64,000 bases of DNA. Origin: a bacterium (GTDB lineage: Bacteria; Zhuqueibacterota; QNDG01; JAGLOF01). Every line of letters starts with the position of its first letter. Within the stretch, counting starts at the first letter, position 1. Shown piece after piece: positions 46,439 to 53,789 of the stretch. A program made the position numbers and the translations under genes. The notes under the pieces were generated by a model. It was not told the origin of the DNA, made no database searches, and worked only from the letters and a program-made list of their open reading frames with translations. The stretch covers positions 27,144 through 91,143 of the forward strand of contig JAGLOF010000054.1 in the NCBI GenBank assembly GCA_023139105.1. Reading direction: 5' to 3'.

Positions 46439-46605
46439 GATAGCGCTCCACGATGTTTCCGTGACAGTCCGGATGTTTTCACATTCCGTACCAATTAACT
46501 CACCTGACGGTGGTGTGTCAATTTCGGCCTGTTACCCTTTATGCTTAACTTCAACGGGACCGTTCTCCCTTAGCAAAGCAAACTCTTGTAACAGGCTCCT
46601 CTATC
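46439..46605 (-). promoter_or_regulatory. Lysine riboswitch aptamer, distal copy
   Basis: On the minus strand: P1 GATAG...CTATC, AGAGGAGC (one base from consensus), P2 with GAACGGTCCCG, GGCCGAAAT, and ACTGTCACGGAAAC..CGTGGAGCGCTATC. It aligns throughout with the proximal copy but differs in many paired positions with compensating changes, so both are under selection for structure. Confidence 0.87.
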
Positions 46606-46754
46606 AATATTTTGATTCAGATAGTTTACAACATTTCTTGCGATAATGCAAGTTCTAAATTGAAAGTATTTAAATATATAATTTTGTTCTTGCATGTTCG
46701 TCAAAAAAATAATAGACTATAAACCCTTATACTCATGAATCTAATGGAGATTTT

Positions 46755-48008
46755 ATGCATTCTATCCTACTCCGGCTTATTGAATTGAGAGATCTGCTTA
46801 GCCATCATCCGTTATTTACTATTGGCTTTCTACTGGTTGTAGGATATTTTATCGGAAAGATAGCTACCAAGTTCCATCTGCCGGAGATTACCGGATATAT
46901 ATTTGCAGGAATTATTCTAGGCCGAACTGCTTTGGGTATCGTCTCCCATGAAATGGGTGAGTCTCTTACAATAATAACAGAAGTTGCACTGGGTCTTATT
47001 GCATTGACTATTGGTGGTGAATTTGCATGGTCCAAACTTAAGCGTATGGGTGCAGACGTAGTTTTAATTACAGTTGTTCAAATAGTGGCTACTATAGCAG
47101 CAGTTTTTTTTGGATTGATTCTCTTTAAAATGCCTATACCTTTTGCCATTCTTCTTGGCGTTATTGCATCGGCAACAGCTCCGGCTGCTACAGTGGCCAT
47201 TGTCCAATCCTTACGCGCTCGTGGCCCTTTTGTAGATTATCTGTATGGTGTTGTTGCCCTGGATGATGCCGGCTGTGTCATTTTATTCGGTATTGCCTTT
47301 GCCGTTGTATCAGGATCTTTTCCTTCGGCAGGTGGTCAAGTACATTCACAATGGCATATTATTCAACATGCTTTCCTGGAAGTTGCAATATCTATTGGCG
47401 CGGGTGCTCTGGCAGGCGTTTGTCTTCATTTTCTTATTAGAAATATTAGAAACAAAAATGAAATATTTATATTTTCTCTTGGATTCCTCTTTATTATTAA
47501 TGCGACAGCCATCGTTTTTCATTTATCACCCCTTCTTACAAATATGGCAGCTGGTGCCATTTTGATAAATGCTTCTTTGGACAATCTTAGAGTTTTTAGT
47601 AGTATCCGGCAAATGACACCTCCAATCTATGCTCTTTTTTTTGTGATTGCCGGTACTGAACTCAATCCGGCTGTTCTTATAAGGAAAGAAATATTGGTTT
47701 TTGGCTCAATTTATGTAGTTTTGCGTGCATTAGGAAAATATTTAGGTGTTTACAGTGCATGTGCAATACGCAAACTCCCAAAATCTCTTAAGAATAATCT
47801 AGGTTACTGTATGCTGCCTCAGGCCGGTGTCGCACTGGGACTGGTCTTGCTTATTGAAGCCTCACCAATCATTCATAATATACCGGAAGATCAGGTTCAT
47901 TATATAAGTCTAATGGTAAATATTGTCTTATTGTCGGTTTTTATTAATGAAATTTTTGGTCCGCCTTTAGCAAAGATGGCTGTTTCCCGAGGTATTAAAG
48001 AAAGATAA
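46755..48008 (+). CDS. Cation:proton antiporter (CPA2/Kef type)
   Basis: 417 residues, about 12 membrane helices and no C-terminal TrkA domain. GYFIGKIATKFHLPEITGYIFAGIILG and the ion-path ALDDAGCVILFGIAFA segment (paired Asp in the unwound helix) mark the CPA2 family. Na+/H+ or K+/H+ exchange across the inner membrane is likely. It is divergent from the lysine-riboswitch operon. ATG behind TGGAG. Confidence 0.9.
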   Translation: MHSILLRLIELRDLLSHHPLFTIGFLLVVGYFIGKIATKFHLPEITGYIFAGIILGRTALGIVSHEMGESLTIITEVALGLIALTIGGEFAWSKLKRMGADVVLITVVQIVATIAAVFFGLILFKMPIPFAILLGVIASATAPAATVAIVQSLRARGPFVDYLYGVVALDDAGCVILFGIAFAVVSGSFPSAGGQVHSQWHIIQHAFLEVAISIGAGALAGVCLHFLIRNIRNKNEIFIFSLGFLFIINATAIVFHLSPLLTNMAAGAILINASLDNLRVFSSIRQMTPPIYALFFVIAGTELNPAVLIRKEILVFGSIYVVLRALGKYLGVYSACAIRKLPKSLKNNLGYCMLPQAGVALGLVLLIEASPIIHNIPEDQVHYISLMVNIVLLSVFINEIFGPPLAKMAVSRGIKER

Positions 48009-48075
48009 ATGTGAGATTATTATCAGCACCATGCTGTAGATCAATGTAGGCGATAGACAACCTCCAAAAAATAAG

Positions 48076-48090
48076 TAGGAATGATTCTTA
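48076..48090. promoter_or_regulatory. Candidate PerR/Fur box (7-1-7)
   Basis: TAGGAATGATTCTTA is a 7-1-7 inverted repeat with one mismatch, the geometry of Fur-family operators. It is upstream of the -35 of the rubrerythrin promoter, and its TAGGAATGATT core recurs at 48138. Confidence 0.5.
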
Positions 48091-48109
48091 ATTTAATCTG
48101 ATTTTTTAC

Positions 48110-48138
48110 TTGACAAATTAATCTCCATGTGTTAAGTT
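48110..48138 (+). promoter_or_regulatory. Promoter of the rubrerythrin gene
   Basis: TTGACA (48110-48115), 17-base spacer, TAAGTT (48133-48138). The second TAGGAATGATT box begins at the last base of the -10. Confidence 0.5.
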
Positions 48139-48152
48139 AGGAATGATTATTG
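48138..48152. promoter_or_regulatory. Second TAGGAATGATT box overlapping the start region
   Basis: TAGGAATGATTATTG shares its first 11 bases with the box at 48076. Only one half is well conserved. Position at the expected transcription start suits repression. Confidence 0.4.
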
Positions 48153-48210
48153 TTATTGTCATTTTAAATGTTTATAAATTGAACAGAATTTAAAAAATTG
48201 GAGGTTGATG

Positions 48211-48753
48211 ATGAAAAAATGGACTTGTACGGTATGTGGCTATGTGCATGAAGGTGAAAATGCTCCTGAGAAATGCCCTCAATGTGGTGCGCCTGCATCA
48301 AAATTCAAATTGCAGGATGATAAAGATTATAACTGGGCTGATGAACATGTAATTGGCGTTGCAAAAGGTGTTGATGCTGATGTGCTTGAAGGTCTGAAGA
48401 TGAATTTTACCGGTGAATGTACAGAGGTCGGTATGTATCTTGCAATGAGCCGTCAAGCAGACAGAGAAGGTTATCCGGAAATTGCAGAAGCTTACAAACG
48501 TATTGCTTTTGAAGAGGCTGAGCATGCTGCTAAATTTGCTGAATTACTTGGTGAAGTTGTTGTTGCCGACACCAAAACTAATCTTAAGATGAGAGTTGAT
48601 GCTGAATATGGTGCATGCCAGGGTAAGAAAGATCTTGCTACATTGGCTAAAAAACTAAATTATGATGCTATTCACGATACTGTCCATGAGATGTGCAAAG
48701 ATGAAGCTCGTCATGGTAAAGCTTTTAAAGGATTGCTGGAACGATATTTTTAA
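48211..48753 (+). CDS. Reverse rubrerythrin (rubredoxin domain N-terminal)
   Basis: 180 residues; the ATG at 48211 has GGAGG at a six-base spacing and is preferred to the ATG three bases earlier. The rubredoxin domain at the N-terminus has CTVCG and CPQCG; the ferritin-like diiron domain has [12 protein letters not shown] and DEARHGK. Reverse rubrerythrins reduce hydrogen peroxide and oxygen in anaerobes, taking electrons from NADH or rubredoxin. It heads the oxygen-defence cluster and has a promoter with PerR-like boxes plus its own terminator. Confidence 0.93.
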   Translation: MKKWTCTVCGYVHEGENAPEKCPQCGAPASKFKLQDDKDYNWADEHVIGVAKGVDADVLEGLKMNFTGECTEVGMYLAMSRQADREGYPEIAEAYKRIAFEEAEHAAKFAELLGEVVVADTKTNLKMRVDAEYGACQGKKDLATLAKKLNYDAIHDTVHEMCKDEARHGKAFKGLLERYF

Positions 48754-48766
48754 GAATTTTGATTCA

Positions 48767-48798
48767 TTGCCCGGAAGTTGATTCTTCCGGGCAATTTT
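48767..48798 (+). terminator. Terminator after reverse rubrerythrin
   Basis: Perfect eleven-pair stem TTGCCCGGAAG/CTTCCGGGCAA, six-base loop, four T. Confidence 0.8.
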
Positions 48799-48825
48799 GT
48801 GTCTTAAAAAAAAGAGTTAATCAGT

Positions 48826-49242
48826 ATGATTGAAAAAACGAAAAAATTAAAATCAAGTCGCCAAAGAGATTTATTGTTAAAGATTCTTCGCAACACAAAA
48901 ACCCACCCTGTTGCTGATTGGTTATTTGAAGAGGCAAGAACGCAAATGCCAAATATAAGCAGGGGGACTATTTACAGGAATCTTGGTATTTTGCATGATG
49001 AAGGAAAGATAAAAGAACTTTCAATTCGTAAAGGTGTTCTCAGGTATGACGGTGATATGAGGAAGCACTATCATATCTCGTGTCTGGATTGTGGTCGTAT
49101 TGATGATGTCCCTCATCAAATAAATATGTTGGATGAAAGTCAGATAGAAGAGATCAGCGAATATCAGATATATTCTCATCATTTAACTTTTTTTGGTATT
49201 TGCAAAGACTGTCAACAAAATACACTAGTTAATAGTGCATAA
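48826..49242 (+). CDS. perR: Fur-family peroxide regulator, PerR-like
   Basis: 138 residues. Winged helix with HPVADWLFEEARTQMPNISRGTIYRNLGILHDEGKI. Regulatory-metal residues in YDGDMRKHYHISC; structural zinc cysteines CLDC and CKDC. This pattern, and a position among rubrerythrins, favours PerR over Fur or Zur. It would de-repress the cluster when its metal site is oxidised by peroxide. Exact subtype is inference. Confidence 0.88.
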   Translation: MIEKTKKLKSSRQRDLLLKILRNTKTHPVADWLFEEARTQMPNISRGTIYRNLGILHDEGKIKELSIRKGVLRYDGDMRKHYHISCLDCGRIDDVPHQINMLDESQIEEISEYQIYSHHLTFFGICKDCQQNTLVNSA

Positions 49243-49284
49243 TAAGTATATTCGTCATTTATTGCTTGGAGCAGGGGCGCATAA

Positions 49285-49788
49285 TTGAAAAAAATGACAG
49301 AGCGTAATCTTAGAGAGGCTTTTGCATGTGAGAGTCAGGCACATTTGAAGTATCAACTATATGCAAATAAAGCTGAAGAAGAGGGAATGCCAAATATTGC
49401 CCGTCTCTTCAGAGCTATTTCATTTGCTGAATTTGTGCATGCATCAAACCACTTGCAAGCTCTTGGTGAAATTAAGAAGACATCTGAAAATTTGAAGGAT
49501 GCAATTACATCTGAAAATTTTGAAATAGAAGAGATGTATCCTGCTTTTGATTCTGTTGCAAAATTGCAGGAGGAGAGGAATGTTGTCCAGTCAATAAATT
49601 ACGCAATAGAAGCAGAGATACCTCATTCAGCTATGTTTTCCGATGCTTTGCAATTAGTAATGAAAGATAAGGATTTTGTTGGCGAGACCATCTCTATCTG
49701 TCCAAATTGTGGTTATACTCAACATGGAGAGATTAATGAAGATTGTAAAATTTGTGGCAATCTGAAAGAAAATCTTAAATTATTTTAA
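49285..49788 (+). CDS. Rubrerythrin
   Basis: 167 residues. The TTG at 49285 has AGGGG seven bases upstream; an ATG nine bases on is the alternative. Diiron ligands in ACESQAHLKY, FAEFVHASNHL and EAEIPHSAMF; a C-terminal rubredoxin-like CPNCG...CKICG. It is a peroxide reductase of anaerobes, with conventional domain order. It lies in the PerR cluster, 42 bases after the regulator gene. Confidence 0.92.
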   Translation: MKKMTERNLREAFACESQAHLKYQLYANKAEEEGMPNIARLFRAISFAEFVHASNHLQALGEIKKTSENLKDAITSENFEIEEMYPAFDSVAKLQEERNVVQSINYAIEAEIPHSAMFSDALQLVMKDKDFVGETISICPNCGYTQHGEINEDCKICGNLKENLKLF

Positions 49789-49820
49789 TATGAAGTTTAG
49801 ATAATTGGCAGGAGTAAATG

Positions 49821-50507
49821 ATGTCAAAATATCAATATACTATCGGTAAAATTCTTAATTTGGTTGAAGAACAGGAACGAACTCTTTCCGGAAGAAAACT
49901 GAAATCAAATTTTATTCTACAAGTTATGTATGTCACATTTGATGTTTTATATGGAGCCAAGTCATCACTTCAAAAATTCAAAGTTCTTGAGATACTTGCC
50001 CGTTATCCATACTGGGCCTGGGAAAACGGTTGTTATCTCAGATTGTCCAGACTTTTTGCAAAGAAGGATAAAGCTTCTGAAGAAAATATAGCATTACTCC
50101 ATAATATCATTTCACTAGGCAGAGAAGCTCAGGATAACGAACAATATCATATGTTTCTCCTGGATAGCATTATCCGCCAAAAAGGTATCAAACTTGGATT
50201 TATTCGCTACGTTGTTTTACCACGTATCATGGGATATATCTATTATTATTTGACACGAATAATTTACTTCTTTAGCCCTGTTGCTTCATTTCAAATGAAT
50301 GCAGCATTTGAATCTCATGCCGAATATGAATATATGAAAATGGCCAAAGAAAATCCACAATGGGATAATGAACCGGTGGATTCAGTATATTTCAAATACT
50401 ATCCAAGACAGAAGACTTTGAATGATTTAATAAGAAGAATTGCACTTGATGAGCGAGATCATAAGAATTCTTCTTTGGAAGAGATTGAACGTTTTTTTGC
50501 TAATTGA
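49821..50507 (+). CDS. Alternative-oxidase-like membrane diiron protein
   Basis: 228 residues; ATG at 49821 has AGGAG at a six-base spacing. Three diiron motifs in order are EAQDNEQYHM (E..NE..H), FESHAEYEY and LDERDHK (E..H), with a hydrophobic hairpin between the first two (about residues 130-160, LPRIMGYIYYYLTRIIYFFSP). This is the pattern of the alternative-oxidase family, which passes electrons from quinol to oxygen. The N-terminal ~70 residues resemble those of plastid/bacterial AOX. In this cluster it would scavenge oxygen. Substrate unproven. Confidence 0.75.
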   Translation: MSKYQYTIGKILNLVEEQERTLSGRKLKSNFILQVMYVTFDVLYGAKSSLQKFKVLEILARYPYWAWENGCYLRLSRLFAKKDKASEENIALLHNIISLGREAQDNEQYHMFLLDSIIRQKGIKLGFIRYVVLPRIMGYIYYYLTRIIYFFSPVASFQMNAAFESHAEYEYMKMAKENPQWDNEPVDSVYFKYYPRQKTLNDLIRRIALDERDHKNSSLEEIERFFAN

Positions 50508-50563
50508 TAAATTCAGAATCTAATAAAGTAAATTCTATTAATTATTGATAAGTGAGGTGCATG

Positions 50564-51046
50564 ATGGGATTACAATATGCGGGTAGTGAAGTCTTAAAGA
50601 TAGCAGTTGAAATTGAGAGAAAAGGCAAAATCTTTTATGAGGATATGGCTGAGCTTATAACACATCCCAAGGTTAAAGAAATATTCCAGTTTCTTGCCAA
50701 AGAGGAGGTAAGGCATGAAGTTATATTTACCAAAATGCTCTCATCTATTGAGCCGCAAACAGAGAAATCGGTTTTTGATGATGATGAATTGAGCCTTTTT
50801 TATCGTTCTCTTGTTGGTGATAAAGTTTTCCCTTCTAAAAGTGTTGAAAAAGAACTAAAAAATGATTTTTCGGATCTCGCCACTGCCCTTCAAAGAGCCC
50901 TTGACCTTGAAAAAGATGCTATTTTGTTTTTCCATGAAATGAAGACTATTACATCTGAAAAAGATCATGCGGTTATTGAAGAGATAATTCAGGAAGAACG
51001 CGATCATATAAAAAAGATTCTTGAAATTATGAAAGAATATCTATAA
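50564..51046 (+). CDS. Ferritin-like/rubrerythrin-domain protein
   Basis: 160 residues; the ATG at 50564 follows GAGG by six bases. Four-helix diiron pattern: EIERKGKIFYEDMA, FLAKEEVRHEVIF (E..RH), LEKDAILFFHEM and IIQEERDHIKKI (EE..H). No rubredoxin domain. Similar small ferritin-like proteins act in iron or peroxide handling. Last gene of the oxygen-defence cluster, 56 bases after the AOX-like gene. Confidence 0.88.
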   Translation: MGLQYAGSEVLKIAVEIERKGKIFYEDMAELITHPKVKEIFQFLAKEEVRHEVIFTKMLSSIEPQTEKSVFDDDELSLFYRSLVGDKVFPSKSVEKELKNDFSDLATALQRALDLEKDAILFFHEMKTITSEKDHAVIEEIIQEERDHIKKILEIMKEYL

Positions 51047-51060
51047 TTGTTTTTTTTAAA

Positions 51061-51163
51061 AAAAGAATATCGAACCGCAGAACACCGAATGTCGAATATC
51101 GAAGTAAATAATACTTGACCCGGGGCCTTGCCCCGGATCGGTATATATTGCCCTTTCAGGGCA
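51061..51163. repeat. Intergenic repeat cluster: GAATATCGAA strings and two GC hairpins
   Basis: GAATATCGAACCGCAGAACACCGAATGTCGAATATCGAAG-type sequence (51065-51104) is followed by CCGGGGC/GCCCCGG (51120-51136, three-base loop) and TGCCCT/AGGGCA (51149-51163). Lies between two converging genes; the hairpins may also stop transcription. Similar GAATATCGAA strings are, from memory, dispersed in FCB and deltaproteobacterial genomes. Confidence 0.6.
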
Positions 51164-51192
51164 GAAGATCAATGAAGTCAATATCCATTTAT

Positions 51193-52992
51193 TTATCTAT
51201 TACCGTCTGTTTTAAGCTTTCCGAAAAATTTAAACAGGAAGAATCCGCCTGTGGCTGCAATAGCAGAACAGACAATTGCCGGCATTGTATTGCCGTATAC
51301 CCAGAATCCTGTTGCAAATAGTGCCCCGTATACAGTAAAAACACCGACAGTCATGCAGAGTATTTCAAGAGGCAATTGATGTTCAACCGGTGGATGTCCT
51401 TCTGCTTCTAAAAGAGCATTTATTCTTTTCCATCCGGGTCCTCCCGGTCTTGTAAGTTTCACAAAACGTTTTAAGGTGTCATCATCTTCAGGTTTGGCAA
51501 GAAAGGTTACAGCTAACCATGCAAAAGTTGTAATGCCGATACCTAGTAATAATTGCCAGTGTGCAACTCTATACCATACTGCAACTTCATCTGGTCCTGC
51601 CACACCGATAATCAGTTTAAAAACTATAGCAACAATGAACGATACGACCATGGCGGTAATTTCTGTATAGGCATTTATGCGCCACCAGAACCATCTGAGA
51701 ATAAATATTAATCCGGTGCCGGCACCTATCTGGAGAAGAATGTCAAAGGCCTGTTTGGCATTTTGAAGCCAAAGTGCAACAATTGCGGCAAGAATCATTA
51801 ATACTACTGTAAGCATACGTCCCATAGAGACCATTTGACGATCTGTTGCATCAGGTTTAATGAAACGTTTGTAGAAATCATTTACAACGTATGATGCGCC
51901 CCAATTGAGGTGAGTTCCTATTGTTGACATATATGCAGCAACCAGTGATGCAACAACAAGTCCGAACAGGCCTTTTGGAAGTAATGTCATCATTACCGGA
52001 TAAGCTATATCGTGTTTTAGATACTGACTGCTGATATTTGGGAATTGTGCTCTGATATCACTGAGTTCGGGGAATATGATAATTGAACATAGAGCCACAA
52101 TGATCCATGGCCATGGTCGAAGTGCATAGTGTGCAATATTGAAGAACAGGGTTGCTCCAATTGCATTTTTTTCATCTTTAGCAGAGAGCATACGTTGAGC
52201 AATATAACCACCACCACCCGGTTCGGCACCCGGATACCAGACACTCCACCATTGTACAGCCAAAGGTATTACAAAAATTGGTATCAGCATTGCCGTATCT
52301 GAAAAATCAGGCAGAAAATTCATTTTTCCCTGTATAGCTTCATGAGTGATCAGCCCTTTAAAACCACCGACTTCCGGATGATTTAAAGCAATGACCGCAG
52401 CCGCTACAGCACCAACCATTGCTATTCCAAACTGGAAGAAATCTGCCCATATAACCCCTCTCAGGCCTCCCAGAGTGGCGTAGATTACAACTGCAAATGA
52501 TGCCAGCATTATGGTTGTATACTTATCAAGTCCGAACATCACTTCACCAATTTTTATGGCTGCCAGTGATACTGTTCCCATGATCATGATATTAAAGAAG
52601 AGTCCAAGGTAGATTGATCTGAATCCACGAAGAAATGAAGCCATTTTGCCGCTATACCTGATCTCATAGATTTCAAGATCTGTCATTACTTCGGAACGTC
52701 TCCAAAGTTTTGCATACACAAAAACTGTTAACATGCCGGTTAATAAAAAAGCCCACCAGACCCAGTTTCCTGCAACACCGTTTGTACGAACAATATCAGT
52801 AACCAGGTTCGGTGTATCTGCTGAGAAAGTACAGGCAACCATTGAAACGCCGAGCAGCCACCATGGCATGTTTCGTCCTGAAAGGAAAAATTCCGAAGCA
52901 TTTTTACCGGCCAGCCTTGATGCCCTTATTCCTATTCCCATAACAATAATGAAAAATGATATAAGGATTAGCCAGTCAATCGTTTGGAACAT
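51193..52992 (-). CDS. Sodium:solute symporter (SSS family)
   Basis: 599 residues, about 14 membrane helices, ATG behind GGGAGGTAG. Family features: SEFFLSGRNMPWWLLGVSM near the start, the long SADTPNLVTDI unwound region, TLGGLRGVIWADFFQF and the sodium-site helix LVASLVAAYMSTIGTHLNWGASYVVNDFYKRF. Sugars, amino acids or carboxylates are possible substrates; the length and C-terminal helices are of the SGLT-like subgroup. Single-gene unit. Confidence 0.9.
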   Translation of the reverse strand: MFQTIDWLILISFFIIVMGIGIRASRLAGKNASEFFLSGRNMPWWLLGVSMVACTFSADTPNLVTDIVRTNGVAGNWVWWAFLLTGMLTVFVYAKLWRRSEVMTDLEIYEIRYSGKMASFLRGFRSIYLGLFFNIMIMGTVSLAAIKIGEVMFGLDKYTTIMLASFAVVIYATLGGLRGVIWADFFQFGIAMVGAVAAAVIALNHPEVGGFKGLITHEAIQGKMNFLPDFSDTAMLIPIFVIPLAVQWWSVWYPGAEPGGGGYIAQRMLSAKDEKNAIGATLFFNIAHYALRPWPWIIVALCSIIIFPELSDIRAQFPNISSQYLKHDIAYPVMMTLLPKGLFGLVVASLVAAYMSTIGTHLNWGASYVVNDFYKRFIKPDATDRQMVSMGRMLTVVLMILAAIVALWLQNAKQAFDILLQIGAGTGLIFILRWFWWRINAYTEITAMVVSFIVAIVFKLIIGVAGPDEVAVWYRVAHWQLLLGIGITTFAWLAVTFLAKPEDDDTLKRFVKLTRPGGPGWKRINALLEAEGHPPVEHQLPLEILCMTVGVFTVYGALFATGFWVYGNTMPAIVCSAIAATGGFFLFKFFGKLKTDGNR

Positions 52993-53296
52993 GATCTACC
53001 TCCCAGTAATGTTATCATATTAAGTATGCCTGAAACTTTGATGCTCTAAAATATTAATAGAAAAATTTAAAAGCAAGGGAATAAAAAAAAAATTTTATTT
53101 TTTTTGGCTCTATATCGAATATTGTGGGTAGATATCCGGAAAATAATTAAGCCACAGATAAACAGAGCCTATATTTAATTCATCCAATTTTGTTATATAG
53201 TCAAGTATAGCCACAAAATTTCAATTATCATCTTGACATAGCAGTTACGATATTATATATTATCTAATATACTTTTCGTCAAAGATAATCACTAAT
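52993..53296. other. 304-bp divergent intergenic region
   Basis: It holds a GCCACAGATAAACAGAG-type repeat fragment (53152-53168), AT-rich DNA, and the sigma-70 promoter of the acetyltransferase gene. No small gene is seen. Confidence 0.5.
53233..53261 (+). promoter_or_regulatory. Consensus sigma-70 promoter of the acetyltransferase gene
   Basis: TTGACA (53233-53238), exactly 17 bases, TATATT (53256-53261). The -10 is the left arm of a TATATTA/TAATATA inverted repeat (53256-53271). The start codon is 35 bases downstream. Confidence 0.65.
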
Positions 53297-53746
53297 ATGG
53301 CTGTAAATATGAATGATTTACTCTTCAGGCCTTTTCAAATTAAAGATTATTCAGAATTAATACAGCTCTGGCAGGATTCAAGCCTTTCGTATAGGCCCAA
53401 AGGTCGTGATTCTCTGCTCTCTATGAGCAATGAAATTGAACATGAATACAGCCATTTAATTCTTGCAGAGAAAGCAGGGAATTTACTGGGTTCTATTTTG
53501 GCCTCCCATGACGGACGCCGGGGCTGGATCAACAGACTTGCCGTACATCCATCATTTCGTAAAAAAGGATTAGCACGGCTACTAATAGAAAAAGCTGAAC
53601 ATTGGTTACTTGGTCAGGGATTGGGGATATTGGTTTGCCTGATTGAAGAGGAAAATACTGCTTCACAAGAGCTATTTAAAAGTTGCAACTATGTTGAGCA
53701 TAAAGAAATTATATATTATTCCAAACGACTAAGATCTGATATTTAA
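53297..53746 (+). CDS. GNAT-family N-acetyltransferase
   Basis: 149 residues; ATG at 53297, with a second ATG at residue 5. The acetyl-CoA binding motif is WINRLAVHPSFRKKGLARLLIEKAE, and the C-terminal motif B segment is NTASQELFKSCNYVEH. The acceptor is unknown. It has its own promoter and lies 43 bases before the M28 peptidase. Confidence 0.88.
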   Translation: MAVNMNDLLFRPFQIKDYSELIQLWQDSSLSYRPKGRDSLLSMSNEIEHEYSHLILAEKAGNLLGSILASHDGRRGWINRLAVHPSFRKKGLARLLIEKAEHWLLGQGLGILVCLIEEENTASQELFKSCNYVEHKEIIYYSKRLRSDI

Positions 53747-53789
53747 CAGATTGCCTTAACTTTTTACCCTGTATCTAAGGAGAGAAATC

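Noticed and set aside
46042..46754. T-box or tRNA-like leaders as an explanation for the repeated structured region
   Set aside because: No T-box sequence (TGGNACCGCG) or specifier loop is seen, whereas the CTGTCACGGA...GGAGCGCTAT core matches lysine riboswitches.
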